From assembly GCF_006539505.1 (NCBI RefSeq), contig NZ_BJND01000008.1, positions 310,001 to 374,000 on the forward strand: a DNA stretch of 64,000 nt, read 5' to 3'. The notes below the pieces were generated by a model. That model was not told where the DNA came from. It worked only from the letters and a program-made list of their open reading frames with translations, and did not search any database. Positions 8,686 to 16,966 of this stretch are shown piece by piece. The stretch's first letter is position 1. Each line of letters begins with the position of its first letter. The position numbers were made by a program, and so were the translations under genes. Source of the DNA: Streptomyces spinoverrucosus (GTDB taxonomy: Bacteria; Actinomycetota; Actinomycetes; Streptomycetales; Streptomycetaceae).

Positions 8686-9495
8686 TCACTCGGCGCGCTG
8701 TCCGACACGGAGGACGCTCAGATAACGGCGCGATGCTCGGTCGCCCATCCGCGTGCGGATGCGCTCGGCGACGGCGTCGAGCAGGGGCTCACGGACGTCA
8801 CGGTCGAGCCTGCGATACAGCGACGTCGAGCGAAGGAGATCGGCAAAGCCGTCCCCGTCGAACCACTGAACGGTCGGGTACCAGCGCACGATCACTGGGC
8901 CGAACAATCCTCCGGGATCGTCGACCAGGCCCCAACCCTCGTCGGTGGTGCGTACGTCGTCCTCCAGCGGCGGATGACCCCAGCCGGGGTTCCCGGGGCA
9001 GAACCGCTCGTGGAGATCGGCGGTCTCGGCGTAGACTTCCGGCTCTCCCGGCCTGCGGACAACGACGTGACCGAGCAGCGCCATCCAGCCTCCGGCATCG
9101 AGCACGTCGTGCGCGCGCTGCCAGCCGATCGACGGGTCGACCCAGTGCCACGACGACGCAGCCACGAGGGCATCGAAGCGCCGGCCGCGGTCGTCCCACT
9201 CCTCGAACGTCGACATCTCGACTTCGACGTTGCGGAAGGTGGCGATCCGCCGGCGAGCGAGCGCGGCCATGTCTGCGCCCGGCTCGATGGCGGTGACTGA
9301 GCATCCGAGTGCGGCCAATGAGCGCGTCGCCTGACCGGTACCGCAGCCCACCTCCAGCACCGACGACTTTTCGGCGATACCGGTGATGGCGCAAAGGTCC
9401 GCGAACAGCTCGTCGGGGTATCCGGGCCGGACCCGGTCGTAGAGCTCCGGAACCTCGTTGAACACTCGGCCGAGGTCGTGTCGATTCGGGCGCAT
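8686..9495 (-). CDS. Class I SAM-dependent methyltransferase
   Basis: A 269-aa protein with the Rossmann-type methyltransferase motif I, VLEVGCGTGQATRSLA (about residues 44-59), and the acidic loop TAIEPGADM. This is the Methyltransf_11/25 type, which methylates small molecules; the substrate is unknown. It follows the MmyB-type regulator by 10 bp on the same strand and probably shares its transcript. It converges with the GH35 gene with a 43-bp gap. Confidence 0.85.
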   Translation of the reverse strand: MRPNRHDLGRVFNEVPELYDRVRPGYPDELFADLCAITGIAEKSSVLEVGCGTGQATRSLAALGCSVTAIEPGADMAALARRRIATFRNVEVEMSTFEEWDDRGRRFDALVAASSWHWVDPSIGWQRAHDVLDAGGWMALLGHVVVRRPGEPEVYAETADLHERFCPGNPGWGHPPLEDDVRTTDEGWGLVDDPGGLFGPVIVRWYPTVQWFDGDGFADLLRSTSLYRRLDRDVREPLLDAVAERIRTRMGDRASRRYLSVLRVGQRAE

Positions 9496-9505
9496 CTGCG
9501 GATCG

Positions 9506-10345
9506 TCAGGGGGTGAGCTGCTGGTGCCCGATGACGGAGAGCAGTTCGAGCTTGCTGTGGCTCTCCGTGCCGGGGCGGGTGGTCAGCACCACCAGGGTCT
9601 GGGCGCGGTTCTCGGTGAACAGGACCTGGGCGTCGACGTCGATGCGGCCGAGTTCGGGATGGAGGATGGTCTTGCAGTCGTCGTAGCGTTGGGCGACCTC
9701 CTGAAGTTCCCACATGCGGACGAACTCGGGGCTGTGTTCCTGGAGTTCGGCGAGGATCCGGGCGGCTCGGGGGGTGTCGCTGCCGGCTGTCAGCGCGGCC
9801 CGCAGGCGTGCTGCATGGGCGCGGCCGTGGTGTTCGTGGGTCTCCTCGGGATACACCAGACGCTCGGCCGGGTCCATGAACCAGCGGTAGTAGCCGCTGC
9901 GGGCCAGACCGGTGTGGCGGGTCAGGTCGCCGACCAGCGCGACGGCCAACGGGTTCATCGCGAGGGTGTCGAACAAGTCGGTCTGCACCAGGGCCGGGGA
10001 GTCGTCCAGGCGGTCCAGGACCCGCATCAGCGTCGGGCTGACATGTTCGGAGCGGTGGAAGCGGGCCGGGGCGTTGTGGCCGATGAGGACGAAGAGATGG
10101 TCGCGTTCGTCCAGGGTCAGCCGCAGTGCCCGGGCGAGAGCCGTGGTGATCTGGACGGAGGGCTGCGGAGCTCGCTGCTGTTCCAGCCGGGCGTAGTAGT
10201 CGGTGGACATACCGGCGAGCTGCGCGACCTCCTCGCGGCGCAGCCCCTGCGTACGCCTGCGCGGCCCCTCGACCAGCCCGACGTCGCGGGGGCGCAGCGT
10301 CTCACGCCGGTGGCGCAGGAATTCCGCCAGTTCCTTCTTGTCCAT
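9506..10345 (-). CDS. MmyB-like helix-turn-helix regulator
   Basis: A 279-aa protein with an XRE-type HTH (about residues 8-75, including RRTQGLRREEVAQLAGMS and DYYARLEQ) and a C-terminal PAS-like ligand domain (MmyB family, PF17765 type). The start is placed at MDKKELAEFLRHRRE, where the family normally begins. In Streptomyces such regulators usually sit beside an SDR or other oxidoreductase and control it. Here an SDR gene lies upstream, and an identical 18-bp sequence occurs ahead of both genes in opposite orientation. That supports autoregulation plus control of the SDR, though it is not proven. Confidence 0.88.
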   Translation of the reverse strand: MDKKELAEFLRHRRETLRPRDVGLVEGPRRRTQGLRREEVAQLAGMSTDYYARLEQQRAPQPSVQITTALARALRLTLDERDHLFVLIGHNAPARFHRSEHVSPTLMRVLDRLDDSPALVQTDLFDTLAMNPLAVALVGDLTRHTGLARSGYYRWFMDPAERLVYPEETHEHHGRAHAARLRAALTAGSDTPRAARILAELQEHSPEFVRMWELQEVAQRYDDCKTILHPELGRIDVDAQVLFTENRAQTLVVLTTRPGTESHSKLELLSVIGHQQLTP

Positions 10346-10382
10346 GCCTCCATCCTCGCCGCATCCCGCCCGGCTATCCAGA

Positions 10383-10400
10383 GACCGCCGATCCATGGAT
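10383..10400. promoter_or_regulatory. 18-bp operator copy upstream of the MmyB-like gene
   Basis: GACCGCCGATCCATGGAT, containing the palindrome ATCCATGGAT. The same 18 bp occur inverted at 11346-11363 ahead of the SDR gene. It lies 38 bp upstream of the regulator start. Probable binding site for that regulator. Confidence 0.72.
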
Positions 10401-10505
10401 GAGTAGTGCATGGAAGACGGCCTGCCGCGACGGTCCCCGTCGAGGACGCCCGACGCTTTGGACCGGCCCCGGGCCGCTTCGTCGTCTTCGTCCGTGTGTT
10501 TCGCG

Positions 10506-11255
10506 TCAGCTACCGCTGATCATGGCGAGGACGTCGTCGTAGGAGCCGTTGGTCTCCGCGTCGCGGATGAACCTGGCGCGCTCGACGACCAGCTCCTTCG
10601 CGTCGGGCTTCTCGCGCAACAGGTCGAGGGTCTCGGTGAGGAAGTCGTCCAACGGCATGGATTGTTCGCTGTCCTGCTGGCCCAGCAGGGTCGTGCGCAC
10701 GCCCGGCGGGACCACCTCGATCACCTGGACGCCGGCGCCGGCACCGGCGAGCTGGATGCGCAGGCTCTCGGAGAAGGAGTGCAGCGCGGCCTTGGTCGCG
10801 CTGTAGGTCGGGGTGCTCGGGTACGGGACGAACGCCAGCGACGAGGTGACGTTCATGACGACCGCGTCGTCCTTGCCCACCAGCAGCGGCAGGAAGGCGT
10901 ACGTCATCCGGATCGTGCCGAGCAGGTTGACCGTGACGTGATCCTCGGCGACCGGGAGTCCGGCCGGGTCGAGGAGGCTTTCCCGCAGCATGATGCCGGC
11001 GTTGTTGACCAGGACGTTCAGCCCCGGGTGGCTCGCCGCCACGGTCTCACGAGCCCGGGCGATCGAGTCGGGGTCCGCGACGTCGAGGACGAGCGCGTCG
11101 ATGCCCGGGTGCTCGGCCGTGATCTCGTCGAGGAGTTCCTTGCGCCGGCCGGCGACGACCACCTTGTTGCCGGCCTCGTGCAGACGCAGGGCCAGGCCGA
11201 GCCCGATGCCCGAGGTGCCGCCGGTGATCAGGATCGTGTTGCCGGTCATCTTCAT
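10506..11255 (-). CDS. Short-chain dehydrogenase/reductase (DltE-like)
   Basis: A 249-aa classical SDR, an NAD(P)-dependent oxidoreductase. It shows the cofactor motif TGGTSGIG (residues about 9-16), the NNAG motif (VLVNNAGIM), the catalytic serine region (VTSSLAF) and the YSATK catalytic Tyr/Lys pair. The start is the ATG with AAGGAG 11 bases upstream. The overall pattern resembles the DltE/YvaG-like group (COG3967), whose substrates are poorly known. It is controlled, by inference, by the MmyB-like regulator downstream through the repeated 18-bp site. Confidence 0.9.
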   Translation of the reverse strand: MKMTGNTILITGGTSGIGLGLALRLHEAGNKVVVAGRRKELLDEITAEHPGIDALVLDVADPDSIARARETVAASHPGLNVLVNNAGIMLRESLLDPAGLPVAEDHVTVNLLGTIRMTYAFLPLLVGKDDAVVMNVTSSLAFVPYPSTPTYSATKAALHSFSESLRIQLAGAGAGVQVIEVVPPGVRTTLLGQQDSEQSMPLDDFLTETLDLLREKPDAKELVVERARFIRDAETNGSYDDVLAMISGS

Positions 11256-11345
11256 GAGGGTCTCGCTCCTTCGTTGCGGCGGGCCGGTGAGCGCCCGCAG
11301 CCTCGACCGTAGGGGCGCCCGCGCAGGGGCGGGAGAGGACGGTTT

Positions 11346-11363
11346 ATCCATGGATCGGCGGTC
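11346..11363. promoter_or_regulatory. 18-bp operator copy upstream of the SDR gene
   Basis: Exact inverted copy of the 10383-10400 site (here ATCCATGGATCGGCGGTC on the plus strand). It lies about 91 bp upstream of the SDR start codon, a suitable place for repression or activation. Confidence 0.72.
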
Positions 11364-11391
11364 CCTGCCTGGCGGAGTGGTCCCACCCAAC

Positions 11392-12024
11392 TCAGTCGAA
11401 GCGCACCGGTCCCCGTGGGGTGTCCACCGTGAACGTCAGGCCCACCGGGCCCTCGGTGAGGGTGAGGTTCGTGTCCAGGGCCGTCAGGAGGGGGCGGAGT
11501 TCGGCCGGGTCCGGGTGGCTGGCAGAGACGGCCAGTAGGGGAGTGGTGGGGAGGTGCGACGCCGTGGGGTGGGGTGAGGCGCCCCAGTCGATGAGGAAGG
11601 GGACCAGGCCGGAGGGGTGGGCGGACACGCCGTCGGTCAGGCGCCATTGCAGGAGCGTGCCGTCGGGGGTGCGGCGGCTCATCGGGAGCGGCGGGCCGGG
11701 GTCGTAGCCACGGGCACGGGCGGCCGCGATCGCCGCGTCCAGGTCGGGAGGGCTGATCGCCCACGTGAGCGTGCGCGGTCCGGGCAACTCGTCGACGCCG
11801 AAGGGGCGCGGCCCGTCGGGCGTGGACTGTTCCGGGTCCGGACCGATGATCTCCAGGTAACCGGTTCCGCCCAGACCGACCAGGTAATTGCGGGTGCCGA
11901 GACCGACGTGCGTGCCGCCGACCGCCGGTTCCACACCGGTACGCCGGGTGAAGTCGGCGACCGTCGCCGCCAGATCGGGCGTTGCGAGGACGAGGTGGTC
12001 CAGGTGTGCCGGAATCGTGTTCAT
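11392..12024 (-). CDS. VOC-family (glyoxalase-like) protein
   Basis: A 210-aa protein starting MNTIPAHLDHLVLATPDL, which matches the beginning of a vicinal-oxygen-chelate fold with the metal-ligand-type histidine in HLDHLV. The TRNYLVGLGGTGYLEIIGPD stretch is typical of the Glyoxalase_3-like group. These proteins are metal-dependent lyases, dioxygenases or binding proteins; the reaction here is unknown. The reading frame continues upstream but that part lies over the divergent lipoprotein gene and has no coding character. Confidence 0.8.
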   Translation of the reverse strand: MNTIPAHLDHLVLATPDLAATVADFTRRTGVEPAVGGTHVGLGTRNYLVGLGGTGYLEIIGPDPEQSTPDGPRPFGVDELPGPRTLTWAISPPDLDAAIAAARARGYDPGPPLPMSRRTPDGTLLQWRLTDGVSAHPSGLVPFLIDWGASPHPTASHLPTTPLLAVSASHPDPAELRPLLTALDTNLTLTEGPVGLTFTVDTPRGPVRFD

Positions 12025-12085
12025 CGTCACCAAGGCTACGCAACCCGCACGCAACTGTGGAACGCCTGTGCGGCAGGATGGGCGC

Positions 12086-12658
12086 ATGATGCGTTCCGTA
12101 CGTGCGCTGCCGCTGGCGGCCCTGCTGATGCCCGTACTGCTCACCGGTTGCGGCACAGAGCAGGCCGGCGCCGCCGACCCGGCCGAACTCAGGTCCCGCG
12201 CCCAGGCGTTGGGCATCGCACCCGAGCACGTCTACGTCACCGAGGCCGACGGCTTCACCCTCGCCCAGCAGTCCGTCGGTGTGTACGGCGGCGACGGTTT
12301 CTCCGCCGTGTACGTGTCACAGCAGACCGGCGCCCAGATACAGCTCACCGTCGACCGCGGCACCGTCAACTCCGCCAACTGTTCCGACTGCGTGCGCGAC
12401 GGCGACGCCTGGTTCCGTGGCAGCGGGGAGCAGCGCGAGTACGCCGTACCCAAGGACGGGCACGTGCTGCGGATCAGTGGCGCCGCGGTCTCCCGCGACG
12501 TGCTCCGCGAGGCGGCCCTCGCCGCCCACCCTCCGTCCGCCGACGAACTCGACACCCTCCTGCCACCTGCCCAGGACGCCGCCACGCCCGTCGAACGCGG
12601 CGACCTGCCTCCGGCCGGTGACGGGGCGCCCAACAACGACGTGGGCGCGAGCGGTTGA
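12086..12658 (+). CDS. Secreted lipoprotein of unknown function
   Basis: A 190-aa protein with a short hydrophobic signal and lipobox (VLLTGC, Cys22). AGGATGG upstream supports the ATG at 12086. The mature part is small and polar with no motif I recognise; a CSDC pair lies near residue 108 and the C-terminus is Pro/Asp-rich. It should be anchored on the outer face of the membrane. It is divergent from the VOC gene with a 61-bp shared promoter interval. Confidence 0.75.
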   Translation: MMRSVRALPLAALLMPVLLTGCGTEQAGAADPAELRSRAQALGIAPEHVYVTEADGFTLAQQSVGVYGGDGFSAVYVSQQTGAQIQLTVDRGTVNSANCSDCVRDGDAWFRGSGEQREYAVPKDGHVLRISGAAVSRDVLREAALAAHPPSADELDTLLPPAQDAATPVERGDLPPAGDGAPNNDVGASG

Positions 12659-12671
12659 CGTCACAGCGCCA

Positions 12672-12920
12672 TCAGTTGTCGGGCAGCTTCGGCGACCTCG
12701 TCGTCGCAACCAACTGCTCGACCTCGTCATCGTCGAGCCCTTCGGCGAGATCCGGCTTCAGTGGCCGTCGGCCCTGCTCGATCGACGCGATCTGCTGCTC
12801 GCTGATGCCGAACCGCTCGCCCAGTGACCTCTGCGTGTATCAGGCGGCCTCGCGACAGAGGGCGAGCAGTGCGCCCACCATCTTCATCGCCGAGGCGTTC
12901 CTCCGTGACCGTCGAGTCGT
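12672..12920 (-). pseudogene. Remnant of XRE-type (DUF5753-like) HTH regulator gene
   Basis: Read on the minus strand, this stretch encodes RRNASAMKMVGALLALCREAA, then an in-frame TGA at 12842-12840, then YTQRSLGERFGISEQQ and IASIEQGRRPLKPDLAE before degenerating and stopping at 12674-12672. The two parts are in the same frame and together match the N-terminal HTH of the very common Streptomyces XRE/DUF5753 regulators, where Gly-Leu normally occupies the stop position. The rest of the gene (about 200 residues) is missing. It is therefore a broken, truncated regulator. The 5' limit is approximate. Confidence 0.72.
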
Positions 12921-12958
12921 GCTGATGCGCGCCGTCTCCGACGGTGGCACCCAGTCTT

Positions 12959-13881
12959 TCAGTCGGTCGGCGGTTCCGGCAGCCAGTCGCGCGCCGGGTC
13001 GTACTCCAGCCATCGACTGGCCCCGCTTCCGCGGCGCAGGCGGCGGTGAGGCTGTTCAGTCCCGGGTGCCCGTTGCCGGTGCGCCACAGCAGCGACCAGG
13101 CGTACAGCGGCGTGGGGTCGACCAGCGGGACGGAGCGCAGCCCGGGGACCTCCGGCAGGGATACGTCGGCGGGCAGCAGGGAGAAGCGTTGCGGCTGTGA
13201 CACGACTTCGGTGAGGAAGTGGGCCAGCCCCAGGTTGACGCTCGTGGCCCGGTCACGGATGTCGAATCGCTCGGCGAACTGGTGGAGGAAGTCGAGCCGG
13301 TCCAGCGCACCGGGCGCCCACAGCACGCTGCCGCGCAACTGGTCGGGCCGCAACGCGGTTTCGGCTGCGAGCGGATGGTCCGCGCTCAGTACGGCGTCCA
13401 CTGGTTCGAGGCGGACCAGGCGATGTGCCAGCCCTGGGTGCAGCGGGGGGTGGACCCGGCCGAAGGCCGCGTCGATGTCGTCGTGCAGCAGTGCCGCCGT
13501 CACCGAGGGCAGATCGCGCCCGTGCCCCAGTACCAGATCCCCGGCCTGTCCGGCGACCTGGGCCAGCGTCCGCATCGGCGCGTAGAGGTGGCCCCAGATG
13601 TCCACCCGCAGCGGACGGTCCTGCCCGATCGCCGCGCGGACTGCGGCGTCGGCGGCGGCCACGGTCTGCCGGGCCGGCTGGAGGAAACGATGTCCGGCAT
13701 CGGTGAGGCGTACCCCGGTGCCTCCGCGCTGGAACAGCTCGGTGCCGAGGAGGGATTCCAGCCGCGCGATCCGCTTGGACAGCGCCTGCTGGGAGATGGC
13801 GAGCGTCCCGGCTGCCCGCCCGAAGTGCAACTCATCGGCGGCGCATACGAAGGCACGTACCTGTGCCACGTCGAGATCCAC
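12959..13881 (-). CDS. LysR-family regulator with apparent 1-base frameshift near the 3' end
   Basis: A LysR-type regulator: winged HTH at residues about 1-60 (VDLDVAQVRAFVCAADEL, ISQQALSKRIARLE) and an effector-binding domain. The start is a GTG at 13881. At a run of four C at 13021-13024 the frame breaks: shifting by one base restores a typical ending, ASRWLEYDPARDWLPEPPTD, with a stop at 12961-12959. That gives about 307 aa, normal for the family. As written, the frame runs on to 12727 (about 384 aa) with non-coding-like sequence. This may be a sequencing indel or a real mutation. The divergent MDR gene, with a LysR-type palindrome between them, is its likely target. Confidence 0.82.
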
Positions 13882-13896
13882 GGCCCCACCATAGGT

Positions 13897-13913
13897 GACA
13901 ACCGAAAGTTGTC
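13897..13913. promoter_or_regulatory. LysR-type operator palindrome
   Basis: GACAAC-CGAAA-GTTGTC, perfect 6-bp arms around 5 bp, in the 88-bp divergent interval between the LysR gene and the MDR gene. It fits the T-N11-A geometry of LysR sites. Confidence 0.65.
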
Positions 13914-13969
13914 GGCATCTCCCGCCTGTTGTTGGATCGTGCGGTGGCCGCGGAGGTTGCATCCTCGGC

Positions 13970-14890
13970 ATGCTAAGACTGATTCCCACGGGGGAAGCGG
14001 CCCGGCCCGTCGCCTTCGCCGAGGTCCCCCAGCCCGTCCCGGAGCCCGGCGAGGCACTGATCAAGGTCGAGGCGTTCGCACCGAACCGGGGCGAGACGTT
14101 CCTGCTCGAAGAGCCTGCGCCGGGGCTGTTGCCCGGCAAGGACGTCGCGGGGCTCGTCGTACAGGCCGCCGCGGACGGCTCGGGCCCCGGCATCGGCACC
14201 CGCGTGGTCGGGCATCCGGCGCAGGGCGGCTGGGCGGAGTACGCCGCCGTGCCCACACACTCTCTCGCGGTGCTCCCGGACAGCATCGACAGCGCACGCG
14301 CGGCCGCCCTGCCGCTGGCCGGGATCACCGCCCTGCGACTGCTGCGTAGAGCCGGTTCCCTGGTCGGCCGGCGGGTGCTGTTGACCGGCGCTTCCGGCGG
14401 TGTGGGCCACTACGTCACCGAGCTGGCCGCCCGGGCCGGAGCCGAGCTGACCGCGGTGACGGCCACGCCGGTGCGCGGCGAGCGGCTCGCGGAGCTGGGT
14501 GCGCAGGTGGTGCACGAGGTCGCGGCAGCTGAAGGACCGTTCGACGTCGTGCTGGAGTCCACGGGCGGGCCGGATCTCCCGGTCGCCCTGTCGAAGGTGC
14601 GCCCGGGCGGCACGCTCGTCTGGTTCGGCCAGGCGAGCCGCACTCCGGTGACCCTCGACTTCTTCCAACTGCTGGGCGGGCCCGAGCGTGTCGTGATCCA
14701 GCACTTCCACTACGCCGGCGCCCCGTACGGCTCCGATCTCGCGGCACTGGTACGACTCGTGGAACGGGGGCAGTTGCATCCGGAGATCGGCCGGATCTCG
14801 GACTGGGCCGAGACCGCCGGCAGGCTGGTCGACCTGCGAGAGCGCCGGATACGCGGCAAGGCCGTCCTGCTGACGCTAGAAGGACGATGA
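13970..14890 (+). CDS. Zinc-independent MDR-family quinone oxidoreductase
   Basis: A 306-aa medium-chain dehydrogenase/reductase. It starts MLRLIPTGEAARPVAFAEVP and has the GroES-like N-terminal fold and a nucleotide-binding motif, LLTGASGGVGHYVTEL (about residues 139-154). Zinc-ligand residues of alcohol dehydrogenases are not evident, so it belongs with the NADPH:quinone/enone reductases. It overlaps the next hydrolase gene by ATGA and is divergent from the LysR gene, which probably regulates the pair. Confidence 0.87.
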   Translation: MLRLIPTGEAARPVAFAEVPQPVPEPGEALIKVEAFAPNRGETFLLEEPAPGLLPGKDVAGLVVQAAADGSGPGIGTRVVGHPAQGGWAEYAAVPTHSLAVLPDSIDSARAAALPLAGITALRLLRRAGSLVGRRVLLTGASGGVGHYVTELAARAGAELTAVTATPVRGERLAELGAQVVHEVAAAEGPFDVVLESTGGPDLPVALSKVRPGGTLVWFGQASRTPVTLDFFQLLGGPERVVIQHFHYAGAPYGSDLAALVRLVERGQLHPEIGRISDWAETAGRLVDLRERRIRGKAVLLTLEGR

Positions 14891-15873
14891 GCGCTTCCGA
14901 GTTCGCCGCCGCGCAGTGGACACGCGCCACCGGTGCGGGTGTCGACCCCCACGAGTACTGGCGCGTCACCGACGGCCTCACCTCCGTCGCCGACTGGGGA
15001 CCGGCTTTCCTGCGCACCGGACACGCCTACCTGGAGCGCGCGCAGGACGCGGGATCGCCCCGCTCGGCGGGTGAGCAGCTGCTGATGGCTGCCCGGTGGT
15101 TCCACCTCGCTACGCTCGCGCCGTACGCGGAGGCAAGCCGTGCCGCCGCCGCGGCGGACCGCGCCTTGAGCAGAGCCCTCACCGTGCTGGAGCCCGGTGC
15201 GCGGCGCGTGAGCGGCGAGGGATTCACCGGCTGGCTGCGCGGCCCCGCCGACGCCCCCGGCACCGTGGTCGTCGTCCCCGGCCTGGACTCGGCCAAGGAA
15301 GAGTTTCTCGATCTGGCGTCCGCGCTGCTCGCCAGAGGGCTGGCAGTGTTCGCGATGGACGGCCCCGGGCAGGGCGTGCTCGCGTCCACGACGTCCCTCA
15401 GAGCGGACTACGAGCAGGTCGTCGGCCGGGTCATCGACGCCCTCGGCGTCGCACGCATCGGACTCGTCGGCCTCAGCCTGGGCGGCTATTTCGCGGCCCG
15501 GACCGCGGCGCTGGAGCCGCGCGTGGCGGCGGTCGCCACCGTCAGCGGTCCCTTCCGCCTCGACTGGGAGCAACTGCCCCCGCCGGTCAGGGACATCATG
15601 GCCCGACGCACCGGAGGGGCCGACGCCGCCCGCGACTTCGCCCGCCATGTGGACCTCACGGCCCTGGCACCCCGCATCGCGGCTCCGCTGCTGGTCGTGG
15701 ACGGGGGCCAGGACGTCATACCCGGCGTGACGAACGGCGAGCCGCTGGCCCGTCTGGCACCGCACGGCACGTACCTGTCCGTCCCGCACGGCGATCACCT
15801 CCTCGGCAACGCACGGCCCGACTGGCTGCCCCACCTCACCGACCACATCACGCACACTCTGTCTGCTCGATGA
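14887..15873 (+). CDS. Alpha/beta hydrolase (FrsA-like esterase)
   Basis: A 328-aa alpha/beta hydrolase. The nucleophile elbow is GLSLGG (Ser about residue 197), the oxyanion region is VVVPGLDSAKEEF, and the later acid and His are in LLVVDGGQDVIPG and PHGDHLLG. The N-terminal helical region resembles the FrsA/DUF1100 and pseudooxynicotine-hydrolase group, so C-C or ester hydrolysis is possible. It is translationally coupled to the MDR gene, suggesting a two-step conversion. Its 3' end overlaps the convergent NPD gene by 26 bp. Confidence 0.83.
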   Translation: MSASEFAAAQWTRATGAGVDPHEYWRVTDGLTSVADWGPAFLRTGHAYLERAQDAGSPRSAGEQLLMAARWFHLATLAPYAEASRAAAAADRALSRALTVLEPGARRVSGEGFTGWLRGPADAPGTVVVVPGLDSAKEEFLDLASALLARGLAVFAMDGPGQGVLASTTSLRADYEQVVGRVIDALGVARIGLVGLSLGGYFAARTAALEPRVAAVATVSGPFRLDWEQLPPPVRDIMARRTGGADAARDFARHVDLTALAPRIAAPLLVVDGGQDVIPGVTNGEPLARLAPHGTYLSVPHGDHLLGNARPDWLPHLTDHITHTLSAR

Positions 15874-16861
15874 GGTCCGGATTGTCCGGCCGGCGCCTTC
15901 CGGCCCAGGCCAGTGCATCCTCGGCTTGGGCAGCCAGCGTGGTGACGAGGTCGGCAGCGGAAGGCAGATCGGTGATGAGGTCGACTCCCTCGCCCGCCCA
16001 GACCGGCAGGGGTGGAATCACTCCTCTTGCCACGTCGTCCTGGTAATCCTGACGCGCCTGGGAATCGCCGGCCAGCTCGTCCTCCCGACCACGCCATCGG
16101 TCGAGATAGGGGTGGGCGAGAGTACGGGCGGTGTACTTCTCGATCGGCCAGCTCGCGCCGCGGGCGATGTCCAACACGCTGTTGCGTTCGGTGTCCTGTC
16201 CGCGTCCCTCGATGATGGCCTTGCTGATGGAGGGGTCGACCAGGGCTTCGACCGTGGCCTGGAAGCGGGTGCCGATGACAGCTCCGGCGGCGCCCAGAGC
16301 CAGGGCTGCGGCGACGCCGCGGCCGTCGGCGATCCCGCCGGCTGCCAGGACCGGAACCGGTGCCGCGAGGTCCACCACAAGCGGCACGAACGGGAGGGTG
16401 GAGCGGCCGCGGCGTGCGCCGTGGCCACCGCTCTCGGTTCCCTGCGCCACGATGACGTCGGCGCCCACGTCCACGGCCTGCCTGGCCTCGTCCAGATCGG
16501 TGACCTGAACGATCAGAACCGCGTCCGACCGGCGGATCCGATCGACGAACGGGCTCGGGTCACCGAAGGACAACATCACCGCCGCGGGATTGAACTCCAG
16601 CGCCTGCTCCACCGCGCCGGCATCGACCGCCCAGGTCAGAAAGCCGACACCCCACGGCTCGTCGGTTCCCTCCGCGACGATCGGCAGCTCTCTCTCCAGC
16701 CAAGCCCGGTCCCCGTACGCACCGCCCAGCAACCCGAGGCCGCCTGAGCGGGAGACAGCCGTTGCCAGTGCGCCTCCGGCCGAACCGCCCATCGGTGCCA
16801 GCACGATCGGGTGCCGCACGCCCAACAACTCCGTGAACTCCGTCGACAACGCCATGGCCAC
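15848..16861 (-). CDS. Nitronate monooxygenase-like (NPD) flavoprotein
   Basis: A 337-aa TIM-barrel FMN protein of the 2-nitropropane dioxygenase/nitronate monooxygenase family. It has VRHPIVLAPMGG at the N-terminus, the class motif GTESGGHG (about residues 140-147), and PVLAAGGIADGRGVAAALALGA for FMN phosphate binding. The start is a GTG with GGAGGA 5-6 bases upstream. Family members oxidise nitronates or act as enoyl reductases in trans; the true substrate is unknown. It converges on and overlaps the hydrolase gene. Confidence 0.88.
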   Translation of the reverse strand: MAMALSTEFTELLGVRHPIVLAPMGGSAGGALATAVSRSGGLGLLGGAYGDRAWLERELPIVAEGTDEPWGVGFLTWAVDAGAVEQALEFNPAAVMLSFGDPSPFVDRIRRSDAVLIVQVTDLDEARQAVDVGADVIVAQGTESGGHGARRGRSTLPFVPLVVDLAAPVPVLAAGGIADGRGVAAALALGAAGAVIGTRFQATVEALVDPSISKAIIEGRGQDTERNSVLDIARGASWPIEKYTARTLAHPYLDRWRGREDELAGDSQARQDYQDDVARGVIPPLPVWAGEGVDLITDLPSAADLVTTLAAQAEDALAWAGRRRPDNPDLIEQTECA

Positions 16862-16966
16862 ATCATTCCTCCGGCACCAACGGCCACGACCCGGTTCGAG
16901 GCAACGCGCCTTCGCGAGAGCACCACTCCCTCACGTTCCGTCCCTCATCTCCTGTTGACGGATTGC

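Noticed and set aside
12727..12958. C-terminal extension of the LysR protein
   Set aside because: It arises only after the frameshift at 13021-13024; its translation is unlike LysR proteins and it runs antisense-free over an HTH pseudogene in another frame.
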